From the NCBI GenBank assembly GCA_964590945.1, contig CAZPXF010000025.1, positions 1 through 25,456 on the forward strand: a stretch of 25,456 nucleotides of DNA. The letters are read 5' to 3'. The DNA is from CAZPXF01 sp964590945. GTDB lineage: Bacteria; Bacillota; Clostridia; Lachnospirales; Lachnospiraceae. Both the position numbers and the translations under genes were made by a program. Below are positions 1 through 7,815 of this stretch, in pieces. Position 1 is the first letter of the stretch. Each line of letters begins with the position of its first letter. Under the pieces are notes generated by a model. That model did no database searches, was not told the origin of the DNA, and saw only the letters and a program-made list of their open reading frames with translations.

Positions 1-84
1 ATGTATCTATGTGTGGTTAAAAAAATATTTGGATTGTTGCACGGTATGTGTTACAATAGATGTGTCCAGAAATATTTCCGGGCA

Positions 85-90
85 TATAAT
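85..90 (+). promoter_or_regulatory. tmRNA promoter, -10 box
   Basis: A perfect TATAAT lies 10 bases before the first base of the tmRNA, the right distance for a sigma-A -10 box. The -35 region is poor: TGTCCA at 63-68 with a 16-base spacer matches only three consensus positions. Start-site distance is the main support. Confidence 0.6.
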
Positions 91-100
91 AATTGAATAC

Positions 101-437
101 GGGCTAGTAAAGGTTTCGACGGGGGTTATGAAGCTGGAGAAGCGAGTCGCATGCAATGCGTGAAATGGCAAAATTAAAAATAAACGCTGAAGATAATTTA
201 GCATACGCTGCCTAAGGGCAGCAGTCTGACCTGATGCACCTGCACATCAGGATTCGGGCTTCGACTATGCAGGAAACGACACAGGCAAAGCTTTGAGCCT
301 GCGGGCGTATCATGAAGCTACTGAAACGGTCAGGGTGTTATTCCCCGGGCCGCGGAGGGAATGTGAAATGACTAACTACACTCGTAGAAGGACAGGGGAT
401 TGGCTTTCGGACACGAGTTCGATTCTCGTCTAGTCCA
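101..437 (+). ncRNA. ssrA: tmRNA (transfer-messenger RNA)
   Basis: This RNA rescues ribosomes stalled on broken messages and tags the unfinished protein for degradation, working with SmpB. The two ends form the tRNA-like acceptor stem: GGGCTAG at 101-107 pairs with CTAGTCC at 430-436 with one G-U pair, and A437 is the discriminator base. The T-arm with GTTCGATTC lies just before the 3' strand. The CCA tail is not encoded. The tag reading frame is best placed at 186-215: GCT resume codon, then peptide AEDNLAYAA and TAA. That closely resembles clostridial tags such as AEDNFALAA. An upstream in-frame GCA at 168 would give a longer tag but is less likely. A terminator hairpin follows at 462-500. 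Confidence 0.96.
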
Positions 438-461
438 TGAAAGGATTTTCTATTGCAGTAG

Positions 462-500
462 AAAAGGTATCCGGAGAGATGTTTCCCCGGATACCTTTTT
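462..500. terminator. Bidirectional terminator between tmRNA and cupin gene
   Basis: AAAAGGTATCCGG (462-474) pairs perfectly with CCGGATACCTTTT (487-499) around a 12-base loop. The stem ends in T runs when read on either strand, so it can stop the tmRNA transcript going right and the cupin transcript going left. It touches the cupin stop codon (500-502). Confidence 0.85.
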
Positions 501-844
501 CAGTTTTTCAGTATCAGCGCGATGAAAACAAGATCCTCTTTTTCTGTATTTGTAAGAGAATGCCATTCGCCGTCCCTGCAGAACATGCTGTCGCCGGCTT
601 CAACCGGAATCTCAGCGCCGTTCTCGTTGTAAATGCCTTTTCCCTCCAGAATATAATAAGCTTCATTGTCGCCGACATGCTGATGCCATCCGACCTCACA
701 GCCCTCCTCAAGGACGTTGCGGTTGAACATCGTGCAGTGTGCGCCAAGCTCTTCCCTGGAGATCAGCGGTTCACGGATGATGTGACCTGCGCCGCCTGCG
801 GCATGCTCGCCGCGGGATGTTTCTCTTTGGCCTGCTTTGTACAT
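500..844 (-). CDS. Small cupin-domain protein
   Basis: A 114-residue single-domain cupin, a small beta-barrel that usually binds one metal ion. Motif 1 is clear: H54, H56 and E61 in GWHQHVGDNEAYYILEGKG. Motif 2 supplies H95 (EWHSLTN). These four residues are the usual metal ligands, so an active metal site is expected. The substrate cannot be read from the sequence; stand-alone cupins of this size include sugar isomerases, dioxygenases and sensors. The start codon has an AGGAG ribosome binding site about eight bases upstream. It is a single-gene unit convergent with tmRNA and divergent from the purine genes. The plus-strand frame across the same DNA is an antisense shadow. Confidence 0.85.
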   Translation of the reverse strand: MYKAGQRETSRGEHAAGGAGHIIREPLISREELGAHCTMFNRNVLEEGCEVGWHQHVGDNEAYYILEGKGIYNENGAEIPVEAGDSMFCRDGEWHSLTNTEKEDLVFIALILKN

Positions 845-879
845 ATGGAATCACTCCTTTCGATCATTTTTCTGAATTA

Positions 880-909
880 AGTATAACAAAATACATTCTG
901 GAAGGGAAA
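880..909 (-). promoter_or_regulatory. Candidate promoter of the cupin gene
   Basis: Read on the minus strand, TATACT (880-885) is a good -10 box 35 bases before the cupin start codon. TTTCCC (904-909) lies 18 bases further up as a weak -35 box. The spacing fits sigma-A; the -35 is poor. Confidence 0.4.
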
Positions 910-940
910 TGGTTTCTGTGCAAATTAATAGTAGAAAAAA

Positions 941-960
941 GAGGACATATCCTCTATAAT
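941..960 (+). promoter_or_regulatory. Candidate -10 box and inverted repeat upstream of the purine pair
   Basis: TATAAT at 955-960 is a consensus -10 box 65 bases before the IMP cyclohydrolase start. No good -35 box stands at the usual distance. GAGGA-CATA-TCCTC (941-954), an inverted repeat with five-base arms, abuts the -10 box and could be an operator for an activator or repressor. No purine riboswitch fold was seen in the leader. Confidence 0.45.
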
Positions 961-1025
961 GATGAGTGAAATTTATAAAAGAAACTCAATAATACGTATT
1001 TTAATAAAAGAAAAGGAGTATTTTC

Positions 1026-1742
1026 ATGGAAATGTTATCGATTGCACAGGAATTACAGAACAATGAATACCCGGGGAGAGGGATCATTATCGGAAGAAGT
1101 GCGGATGGGACAAAGGCTGTAACGGCTTATTTTATCATGGGAAGAAGTGAGAACAGCAGAAACCGTATTTTTGTGGAAGAAGGAGAAGGCATCCGCACGG
1201 AAGCTTTCGACCCGTCCAGGCTGACGGATCCAAGCCTGATTATTTATGCCCCTGTCCGTGTGCTCGGCAACAAAACGATCGTGACGAATGGAGATCAGAC
1301 AGATACCATTTACGAGGGTATGGACAGGCAGATGACATTTGAACAATCCCTGCGTTCAAGAGAATTTGAACCGGACGGACCGAACTATACTCCCCGTATC
1401 TCCGGCATCCTTCATGTGGAGAACGGCTCTTACAGCTATGCAATGTCGATTTTGAAAAGCAATAACGGAGATCCCTCCGCATGTAACCGTTTTACATTTG
1501 CTTATTCCGACTGTGTAGCCGGAGAGGGGCATTTTATTCATACATATAAGTGCAACGGCAATCCTCTGCCAGGCTTCGAGGGAGAGCCGAAGCTCATTGC
1601 GATCCCGGATGATATGGATGCGTTCACAGAGACGCTTTGGGATAGTCTGAACGAGGAGAATAAGGTTTCTTTGTTTGTGCGCTATATCGATATCGCAACA
1701 GGAAAATACAGGACAAAGATCGTCAACAAGAATCAAAAATAA
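1026..1742 (+). CDS. purO: IMP cyclohydrolase, PurO-type
   Basis: Predicted to close the ring of FAICAR to give IMP, the last step of de novo purine synthesis. The 238-residue product resembles the stand-alone IMP cyclohydrolase family first known from archaea (PurO), not the N-terminal MGS-like domain of bacterial PurH. Recognisable stretches are the N-terminal YPGRGIIIGRS, the YFIMGRSENSRNR segment near residue 40, and YTPRISGILH in the middle. There is no signal peptide or membrane segment, so it is cytosolic. An AAGGAG site lies about six bases before the ATG. The AICAR transformylase gene starts 22 bases after its stop, with no terminator between them, so the two consecutive reactions are almost certainly co-expressed. 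Family assignment is from memory of the family and is strengthened by that neighbour. Confidence 0.8.
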   Translation: MEMLSIAQELQNNEYPGRGIIIGRSADGTKAVTAYFIMGRSENSRNRIFVEEGEGIRTEAFDPSRLTDPSLIIYAPVRVLGNKTIVTNGDQTDTIYEGMDRQMTFEQSLRSREFEPDGPNYTPRISGILHVENGSYSYAMSILKSNNGDPSACNRFTFAYSDCVAGEGHFIHTYKCNGNPLPGFEGEPKLIAIPDDMDAFTETLWDSLNEENKVSLFVRYIDIATGKYRTKIVNKNQK

Positions 1743-1764
1743 GCAGACAGGAGTGATCAGAATT

Positions 1765-2943
1765 ATGAAAGAACTGGAATTAAAATATGGCTGCAACCCG
1801 AATCAGAAGCCGTCCAGGATCTATGTCAGCGACGGTTCGGAGCTTCCGATTCAGGTACTCTGCGGAAGACCCGGCTACATCAATTTTCTTGACGCGTTCA
1901 ACGGCTGGCAGCTTGTATCGGAACTGAAGAAGGCGACAGGACTTCCGGCGGCAACTTCCTTTAAGCATGTTTCACCGGCCGGGGCGGCAGTTGGCCTTCC
2001 GCTGGACGATACGCTTGCAAAGATTTACTGGGTGGACGATCTGGGGGAGCTTTCCCCGCTTGCGTCTGCGTATGCGAGGGCGAGGGGCGCGGACAGAATG
2101 TCTTCTTTCGGGGATTTCATCGCATTGTCCGACATATGTGATGTGCCGACAGCCAGGATCATCAAAAGAGAGGTTTCCGACGGCGTGATCGCCCCCGGGT
2201 ATGAGCCGGAGGCGCTTGAGCTCCTGAAGCAGAAGAAAAACGGAAACTACAATGTGATCGAGATCGATCCGGAATACCGTCCGCAGCCGATCGAGCACAA
2301 GGAGGTATTCGGTATTACCTTTGAGCAGGGAAGGAATGAATTTCCGATCAACCGGGAGCTGCTGACGAATATTGTGACAGACAATAAGGAGATTCCGGAG
2401 CTTGCGCAGATTGACCTGATGATCTCGCTCATTACACTGAAATATACGCAGTCCAATTCCGTGTGCTACGCAAAGGGCGGACAGGCGATCGGAATCGGCG
2501 CCGGACAGCAGTCCAGGATCCATTGTACAAGGCTTGCCGGGCAGAAAGCGGACAACTGGTTCCTTCGTCAGTGCCCGAAGGTCATGGCATTGCAGTTTGT
2601 GGACGGCATCCGCCGTGCAGACCGTGATAATGCGATCGATCTTTACATCGGCGATGAATATATGGACGTTCTTGCGGACGGCGTATGGGAGAAAACGTTT
2701 AAAATAAAACCGGAGGTATTTACACCACAGGAGAAACGGGCATGGCTGGATCAGAATAAAGATGTGGCGCTTGGTTCGGATGCATTTTTCCCGTTTGGCG
2801 ATAATATTGAGCGCGCGAAAAAGAGCGGTGTAAAATATGTCGCTCAGCCGGGCGGCTCGGTACGCGACGATCATGTGATCGATACATGTAATAAGTATAA
2901 TATGGCGATGGCGTTTACCGGAATGCGTCTGTTTCATCATTGA
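1765..2943 (+). CDS. Stand-alone AICAR transformylase (phosphoribosylaminoimidazolecarboxamide formyltransferase)
   Basis: Transfers a formyl group from 10-formyltetrahydrofolate to AICAR, giving FAICAR for the cyclohydrolase encoded just upstream. The 392-residue protein corresponds only to the transformylase part of PurH. K67-H68 in SFKHVSPAG match the catalytic Lys-His pair of the family. Other family stretches are SNSVCYAKGGQAIGIGAGQQ and the C-terminal GGSVRDDHVID. The ATG at 1765 is chosen because ACAGGAG (1747-1753) sits at the right distance and homology begins with KYGCNPNQKPSRIY; a start at 1675 would add 30 unrelated residues inside the upstream gene. No MGS-like cyclohydrolase domain is present, so this is a split PurH arrangement. 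No clear terminator follows. Confidence 0.92.
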   Translation: MKELELKYGCNPNQKPSRIYVSDGSELPIQVLCGRPGYINFLDAFNGWQLVSELKKATGLPAATSFKHVSPAGAAVGLPLDDTLAKIYWVDDLGELSPLASAYARARGADRMSSFGDFIALSDICDVPTARIIKREVSDGVIAPGYEPEALELLKQKKNGNYNVIEIDPEYRPQPIEHKEVFGITFEQGRNEFPINRELLTNIVTDNKEIPELAQIDLMISLITLKYTQSNSVCYAKGGQAIGIGAGQQSRIHCTRLAGQKADNWFLRQCPKVMALQFVDGIRRADRDNAIDLYIGDEYMDVLADGVWEKTFKIKPEVFTPQEKRAWLDQNKDVALGSDAFFPFGDNIERAKKSGVKYVAQPGGSVRDDHVIDTCNKYNMAMAFTGMRLFHH

Positions 2944-2992
2944 TCAATAAAAGTTGCATGGAGTTTGGAAAATGTAATTGGAGGGTTTGAAA

Positions 2993-4072
2993 ATGCGTAC
3001 GATAAAGAAAGTTTTTGCGATGGCGCTTGTGGTTATGCTGGCTTTAAGCGTGCCGGAGACGGTACATGCAGCGGAAAGCGACAGTCAGCCGACGGAACAG
3101 ACGGCAGATGAACTTGTATCAAAGATCACGCTGAACAAGACAACGCTCACGTTGAATATTGGCAAGTCCGCAACATTAAAGGCAACAGTTGCGCCGACAG
3201 ATGAAAAAGTGACATGGTCTGTCAGCAAGGAAAAGATCGCCGCTGTCAGCTCCCAGGGGGTTGTCACGGCAAAGAACAGCGGAAGCTGTAAAGTATATTG
3301 CAGATTGGAGAGTAATCCGGAAATATATGCAGTATGTAAGCTGACCGTAAAAAAGCGTGCATATCAGCGCAGCGGGAAATATTATCAGATACAGTCTGAA
3401 ATCGTACTTCCAGACGGCGGATATTCCCTTAGCAGGAAGAACATTGGCTTAAAGGTTATCAAGGTCAACAAAAAGCTGAATCACTCAACAAGTGCGAGAT
3501 ATACCGCAACTACGGCAAATGCTGTGAGACGCTTTCAGCGTTCACATGGTCTGAAGGCAACGGGGAATGTCAATAAAAAGACATGGCTTGCCATGGGATT
3601 TTCCGAAAGCTCCTGGTATGATCTTGGAACTTACTGTACGCCGATAAAGGTCAATGGGGCAAGTAAAAAACAGGCATATATCAATGCGATGCTGAATACG
3701 GCAAAAGAATATGCAAGGGCAGGCACGCAGTACCGCGTGGGATGCTCCGGCAAACCGGGAACCTATGTGGACTGCAGCGGCCTGATCTTCCAGTGTCTGT
3801 ATTCGGTAGGAATCAATCCGAAGAAAAATATCGTGGATCACGCGCTTGCTGTTTATGAATATACATCCCGGTATCTTGCGGCGGACAGCAAACTGGGCCG
3901 GAGAGTGTCTGTGCGAAATAAGAAAAAAGGAGATCTTCTTTTCTACGGAAGTCCGGTATACCATGTTGCGATTTATGCGGGAAATGGGTATATTTATGAT
4001 AGCTGGCCGGGAATTGGAGTGACAAAACGCAGATTCAACCGTGCGGTATCAAAAGTAATTCGTGTATTCTAA
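2993..4072 (+). CDS. Secreted Big2 / PG-binding / NlpC-P60 cell-wall hydrolase
   Basis: Predicted exported peptidoglycan endopeptidase of 359 residues. Residues 1-27 form a signal peptide (basic MRTIKK, hydrophobic core, VHA-A cleavage). A Big2 immunoglobulin-like domain follows (about 43-118: ITLNKTTLTLNIGKSATLKA, later VTWSVS, then VVTAKNSG). A peptidoglycan-binding-1 type segment lies at about 150-205 (AVRRFQRSHGLKATGNVNKK). The C-terminal NlpC/P60 domain (about 225-355) carries the catalytic Cys261 in VDCSGLIF and His324 in YHVAIYAG. The third catalytic residue was not assigned. The ATG at 2993 has GGAGG (2980-2984) at good spacing; an upstream TTG at 2978 overlaps that site and is unlikely. 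It precedes a two-component system, which may hint at a cell-envelope theme. Confidence 0.9.
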   Translation: MRTIKKVFAMALVVMLALSVPETVHAAESDSQPTEQTADELVSKITLNKTTLTLNIGKSATLKATVAPTDEKVTWSVSKEKIAAVSSQGVVTAKNSGSCKVYCRLESNPEIYAVCKLTVKKRAYQRSGKYYQIQSEIVLPDGGYSLSRKNIGLKVIKVNKKLNHSTSARYTATTANAVRRFQRSHGLKATGNVNKKTWLAMGFSESSWYDLGTYCTPIKVNGASKKQAYINAMLNTAKEYARAGTQYRVGCSGKPGTYVDCSGLIFQCLYSVGINPKKNIVDHALAVYEYTSRYLAADSKLGRRVSVRNKKKGDLLFYGSPVYHVAIYAGNGYIYDSWPGIGVTKRRFNRAVSKVIRVF

Positions 4073-4101
4073 GATCTGTTCACAGAAGAAACAAAAATAT
4101 C

Positions 4102-4110
4102 TGTTATACT
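4102..4110 (+). promoter_or_regulatory. Extended -10 promoter of the two-component system
   Basis: TGTTATACT is an extended -10 element (TGn plus TATACT at 4105-4110), 40 bases before the response regulator start. No -35 box stands at 16-18 bases, which is common for extended -10 promoters. Confidence 0.5.
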
Positions 4111-4150
4111 TATCTTATTTATTTATGAATGGATTGTGAGGTGCAGATAG

Positions 4151-4828
4151 ATGGATAATGGATTGATTCTTGTCGTTGATGATGAGAGCAGGATGCGTAA
4201 GCTTGTGAAGGATTTCCTCGGGAAGAAGGGGTACAGTGTGCTCGAGGCCGGAGACGGCCTTGAGGCGATGGACCTCTTCTATGAAAATAAAAATATCAGT
4301 CTGATCATTCTGGATGTGATGATGCCGAAGATGGATGGCTGGCAGGTGTGCCGCGAGGTGCGCCAGCATTCCGACGTGCCGATCATTATGCTGACGGCGC
4401 GCGCGGAGGAGCAGGATGAGCTGCAGGGATTCGAGCTTGGAGTGGATGAGTACATTTCCAAACCGTTCAGTCCGAAGATATTAGTAGCGCGTGTGGAAGC
4501 GATCCTGCGGCGCTCCAGCGGTTCGGGAGTCGAAACGGAGATGGAGATCGGGGGAATTCTTCTGAATAAGGACGCCCACGTTGTCAGGATTGGCGACAAG
4601 ACGCTGGAGCTTAGCTATAAAGAATTTGAGCTCCTCGCCTATTTTATGGAAAATCAGGGGATAGCTTTATCCAGAGAGAAGATTTTGAATCATGTGTGGA
4701 ATTATGATTATTTTGGAGACGCCAGAACCATTGATACCCATGTCAAGAAACTCCGGAATAAGCTTGGCGATAAGGGCAGCTATATCAAGACGATCTGGGG
4801 AATGGGATATAAATTTGAGGTAGAATAA
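4151..4828 (+). CDS. OmpR/PhoB-type response regulator
   Basis: A 225-residue DNA-binding response regulator. The receiver domain (about 4-118) has all key residues: acidic pair D10-D11, phosphoacceptor D55 in LIILDVMMPKMDGW, T82 in IIMLTARAE, and K104-P105 in ISKPFSP. The C-terminal winged helix (about 128-223) has the typical ELSYKEFELLAYFMEN, RTIDTHVKKLRNKL and IKTIWGMGYKFE stretches. It is expected to be phosphorylated by the kinase encoded next, whose start overlaps its stop (TAATG), so translation is coupled. GAGGTG about seven bases before the ATG serves as the ribosome binding site. The regulon is unknown; the upstream cell-wall hydrolase is a possible but unproven target. Confidence 0.95.
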   Translation: MDNGLILVVDDESRMRKLVKDFLGKKGYSVLEAGDGLEAMDLFYENKNISLIILDVMMPKMDGWQVCREVRQHSDVPIIMLTARAEEQDELQGFELGVDEYISKPFSPKILVARVEAILRRSSGSGVETEMEIGGILLNKDAHVVRIGDKTLELSYKEFELLAYFMENQGIALSREKILNHVWNYDYFGDARTIDTHVKKLRNKLGDKGSYIKTIWGMGYKFEVE

Positions 4829-6300
4829 TGTCACGCTCAATCAAAAGACAGATGACAGCCGTTTGTCTCGGACTTGTCATAGTTCCGTTTATTACCTGTC
4901 TTCTGGTGAACGGCTGGTTTCTGGAAAAGTATTACACAGTAAATAAAGAAGAAGCTCTTCAGAATATCTATAAAGAATTGCAGGTGGTCCTGGAAGAGCT
5001 GGAAACGAATAATGGCGAGGCAGACAGCGAGACATTGAACTCTATGTTGGAGAAAGGGAATGTCTCGCTTGTTGTTATGGATACGGAAGGAAGTATGGTT
5101 GCAACCAATAAAAGAGATTATCAGTTCAGTCTCACAAGGCTGCAGGCGTATGTTTTGAATCGGAATGAAGGTCCAAAGAAGGTGCTGGAAAAAACAGATA
5201 AATACGAGATCGTTCAGGCGGAGAGCCAGTATGAGACGGAGGATTATCTGGAAATGTGGGGGAGCATCGGGAAGGAATACTATTTTCTGATCCGAAGTCC
5301 AATGGAAAGTATTCGTGAGAGCGCGTCGATTTCAAACCATTTTCTGTTATATATGGGAGTCGCGGCGATTTTGTTTTCCGCGGTTTTGTCGTGGTATTTT
5401 GCAAAACGTATCACAGATCCGATCGAGGAGCTTGCGGCATTATCTATTAAGATGGCAAATCTGGATTTCAATGCGAAATATAAAAGCGGCGGGAAAAATG
5501 AGATCGGTATGCTGGGCGACAACTTCAATATCATGTCGCTCAAGCTGGAGCGCGCAATTTCGGAGCTGAAGACCGCGAACAATGAGTTGCAGAGGGATAT
5601 AGAGAAGAAGGAAAAGCTCGAGAATATGCGCACGGATTTTCTTGGCAACGTTTCGCATGAATTAAAGACGCCGATCGCCCTGATACAGGGGTATGCCGAA
5701 GGCCTGAAGGAGGGGATCGCGGACGGCGATGAGGAGAGCCGTGACTTCTACTGTGACGTTATCATCGACGAGGCAAATAAAATGAACCAGATGGTGAAAA
5801 ACCTTCTGACACTGAACCAGTTGGAATTTGGAAATGACGATCCGACCTTTGAAAGATTTAATATCGTGGAGCTGATCCGGGGCGTGATCCAGAGCCTTGC
5901 GATTATGGCGGAGCAGTCCGGGGTGAAGATTCATTTCAGGGACAGCGGGGAGTTATATGTGTGGGCCGATGAATTTAAGACGGAACAGGTGCTGAGGAAT
6001 TATCTTACGAATGCGCTGCACTATGCAATGTATGATAAGGTCGTGGACGTAAAGCTGCAGGAATCCGACGGAAGCGTGCGGATATCCGTATTTAATACGG
6101 GCAATCCGATCCCGGAGGAGGATCTGCCGCATTTGTGGGACAAGTTCTACAAGGTAGATAAAGCGCGCACAAGGGAATACGGAGGGAACGGAATCGGCCT
6201 TTCTATTGTGAAAGCCATCATGGATTCGTTCCACAAAGAATATGGCGCGAAAAATTATGACAATGGCGTCGAATTCTGGTTTGAACTGGATACGAGGTAA
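4828..6300 (+). CDS. Membrane sensor histidine kinase (HAMP, HisKA, HATPase)
   Basis: A 490-residue transmembrane sensor kinase, partner of the preceding regulator. TM1 is at about 9-31 and TM2 at about 171-192, enclosing an extracytoplasmic sensing region of roughly 140 residues with no domain I recognise. A HAMP linker follows (ITDPIEELAALSIKM, to about 245), then a coiled segment and the HisKA domain with phosphoacceptor H277 in FLGNVSHELKTPIALIQG. The ATPase domain shows NYLTNALHYA as N box, FNTGNPIPEEDL in place of a classical DxGxG, an F box (LWDKFYK) and GGNGIGLSIVKAI as G2 box. The altered G1 box is known in VanS-like kinases and does not imply loss of activity. The ligand cannot be inferred. 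Confidence 0.94.
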   Translation: MSRSIKRQMTAVCLGLVIVPFITCLLVNGWFLEKYYTVNKEEALQNIYKELQVVLEELETNNGEADSETLNSMLEKGNVSLVVMDTEGSMVATNKRDYQFSLTRLQAYVLNRNEGPKKVLEKTDKYEIVQAESQYETEDYLEMWGSIGKEYYFLIRSPMESIRESASISNHFLLYMGVAAILFSAVLSWYFAKRITDPIEELAALSIKMANLDFNAKYKSGGKNEIGMLGDNFNIMSLKLERAISELKTANNELQRDIEKKEKLENMRTDFLGNVSHELKTPIALIQGYAEGLKEGIADGDEESRDFYCDVIIDEANKMNQMVKNLLTLNQLEFGNDDPTFERFNIVELIRGVIQSLAIMAEQSGVKIHFRDSGELYVWADEFKTEQVLRNYLTNALHYAMYDKVVDVKLQESDGSVRISVFNTGNPIPEEDLPHLWDKFYKVDKARTREYGGNGIGLSIVKAIMDSFHKEYGAKNYDNGVEFWFELDTR

Positions 6301-6305
6301 ACGGA

Positions 6306-6331
6306 GGTTTGAGCCGATGGTTTGAGCCGGT
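6306..6331 (+). repeat. Tandem 13-base direct repeat upstream of hisH
   Basis: GGTTTGAGCCGAT (6306-6318) is followed at once by GGTTTGAGCCGGT (6319-6331), 12 of 13 bases identical. It lies between the kinase stop and the hisH promoter. It may be a slippage duplication or a pair of direct protein-binding sites; sequence alone does not decide. Confidence 0.7.
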
Positions 6332-6366
6332 ACGATGCAGAACTCATTTCCTTTTTGGATGATTTA

Positions 6367-6375
6367 TGATATACT
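6367..6375 (+). promoter_or_regulatory. Extended -10 promoter for hisHF
   Basis: TGATATACT is an extended -10 element (TATACT at 6370-6375), 48 bases before the hisH start. TTTCCT (6347-6352) sits 17 bases upstream as a weak -35. A 13-base direct repeat lies just upstream (6306-6331). Confidence 0.5.
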
Positions 6376-6422
6376 TCTTAGGAATCCCTTTGTCCACGGA
6401 GGAAGGAAAGGAATTGAAAACA

Positions 6423-7055
6423 ATGATAGTGATAATCGATTATGACGCCGGAAATATGAAGAGCGTAGAGAAGGCGCTTTTGTCATTGGGAGAGGATGTC
6501 TGTATTTCCCGCGACCGTGAGCAGATCCTTGCGGCGGACAAGGTAATCCTGCCGGGGGTCGGAGCGTTTGGGGACGCCATGGGGAAGCTCCATGAGTATG
6601 GACTTGCAGACGTGATCAAAGAGGTTGTTAAAAAGGGGACTCCGTTTCTCGGGATCTGCCTTGGGATGCAGCTTTTGTTTGAGCGGAGCGATGAATCGCC
6701 GGGAGTGGAAGGCCTTGGAATCCTGAAAGGAGAGATCCTCAGGATCCCGGATCAGGAGGATCTGAAGATTCCGCATATGGGATGGAATTCGCTGGATTTC
6801 CCAAAGAAGGGCCGACTGTTTCAGGGGCTTTCCGAGCACCCGTACGTATATTTCGTACATTCCTATTATCTGAGCGCCGGAGAGGATATCGTGACGGCAG
6901 TGACGCATTACAGCACAGAGATCCATGCATCCGTCGAGAAAGGCAACGTATTTGCATGCCAGTTCCATCCGGAAAAGAGCAGTGATGTGGGGATGCGGAT
7001 ATTGAAGAATTTTGTAGGGATCCGGGAGGAGATGCAATGTTTACAAAGAGGATAA
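6423..7055 (+). CDS. hisH: Imidazole glycerol phosphate synthase, glutaminase subunit HisH
   Basis: Releases ammonia from glutamine and passes it to HisF, to make imidazole glycerol phosphate and AICAR in histidine synthesis. The 210-residue product is a normal-length class I glutamine amidotransferase. The nucleophile is C79 in FLGICLGMQ, and H182 and E184 in CQFHPEKS complete the triad; GVGAFGDAM is the oxyanion-loop region. The start at 6423 (MIVIIDYDAGN) matches the family N-terminus and follows a purine-rich AAGGAA site; a start at 6366 would add 19 unrelated residues and overlap the promoter. The end overlaps hisF by 19 bases. Its by-product AICAR feeds the AICAR transformylase encoded at 1765-2943. 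Confidence 0.96.
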   Translation: MIVIIDYDAGNMKSVEKALLSLGEDVCISRDREQILAADKVILPGVGAFGDAMGKLHEYGLADVIKEVVKKGTPFLGICLGMQLLFERSDESPGVEGLGILKGEILRIPDQEDLKIPHMGWNSLDFPKKGRLFQGLSEHPYVYFVHSYYLSAGEDIVTAVTHYSTEIHASVEKGNVFACQFHPEKSSDVGMRILKNFVGIREEMQCLQRG

Positions 7056-7798
7056 TTCCGTGTCTGGACGTCCATGCCGGTCGTGTGGTTAAGGGCGTGA
7101 ATTTTGTGAATCTGAAGGATGCAGGAGATCCGGTTGAGATCGCGAAAGCGTATGACAAGGCGGGCGCAGACGAACTGGTTTTTCTTGATATTACGGCTTC
7201 CTCGGACGCCAGGAAGACGGTTGTGGATATGGTCCGGAGAGTCGCAGAATGCGTATTTATTCCGTTTACGGTCGGCGGCGGTATCCGTACGGTAGAGGAT
7301 TTCAGGGAGATCCTTCGTGAAGGGGCGGATAAAGTGTCTGTAAATTCCGCCGCGATCATGCGCCCGGAGCTTATCGCTGAAGCCGCGGATAAGTTCGGAA
7401 GCCAGTGCGTTGTCCTTGCGATCGATGCGAAGAGACGGGCGGACGGCAGCGGATGGAATATCTATAAAAATGGCGGAAGAGTGGATATGGGTCTCGATGC
7501 GGTTGAATGGGCGATGAAAGCGGAACGGCTTGGATGCGGCGAGATCCTTCTGACAAGCATGGACTGCGACGGAACGAAAGCCGGATATGATCTGGAGCTG
7601 ACGCGCACGATCGCGGAAAATGTCGGCATTCCGGTGATCGCTTCCGGCGGAGCCGGGACGATGGAGCATTTCAGGGATGCGCTTACCACAGGGAAAGCGG
7701 ACGCGGCGCTTGCGGCATCGCTGTTCCACTATAAGGAACTCGAGATACGTGAAGTAAAGGAATATCTTCGCAGGGAAGGTGTTTCTGTCAGATTGTAG
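7037..7798 (+). CDS. hisF: Imidazole glycerol phosphate synthase, cyclase subunit HisF
   Basis: Uses HisH-derived ammonia to convert PRFAR into imidazole glycerol phosphate and AICAR. The 253-residue (beta/alpha)8 barrel has catalytic D11 (IIPCLDVHAGRVVKG) and D130 (VLAIDAKRR). Phosphate-binding glycine segments are seen in VGGGIRTVEDF and ASGGAGTMEHF. Length and start are standard. It begins inside the end of hisH, as expected for a complex made in equal amounts. No hisA, hisI or other his gene is adjacent; ung follows after 17 bases, so this pair is separated from any main his operon. Confidence 0.97.
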   Translation: MFTKRIIPCLDVHAGRVVKGVNFVNLKDAGDPVEIAKAYDKAGADELVFLDITASSDARKTVVDMVRRVAECVFIPFTVGGGIRTVEDFREILREGADKVSVNSAAIMRPELIAEAADKFGSQCVVLAIDAKRRADGSGWNIYKNGGRVDMGLDAVEWAMKAERLGCGEILLTSMDCDGTKAGYDLELTRTIAENVGIPVIASGGAGTMEHFRDALTTGKADAALAASLFHYKELEIREVKEYLRREGVSVRL

Positions 7799-7815
7799 AT
7801 AACAGGAGGAAGACA

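Noticed and set aside
437..880. Plus-strand open frame of 147 codons after the tmRNA
   Set aside because: It begins at the tmRNA 3' end, runs through the terminator, has no ribosome binding site, and is antisense to the cupin gene, which has clear motifs.
1972..2940. Minus-strand open frame of 322 codons antisense to the AICAR transformylase
   Set aside because: Shadow of a conserved gene; no motifs or credible start signal.
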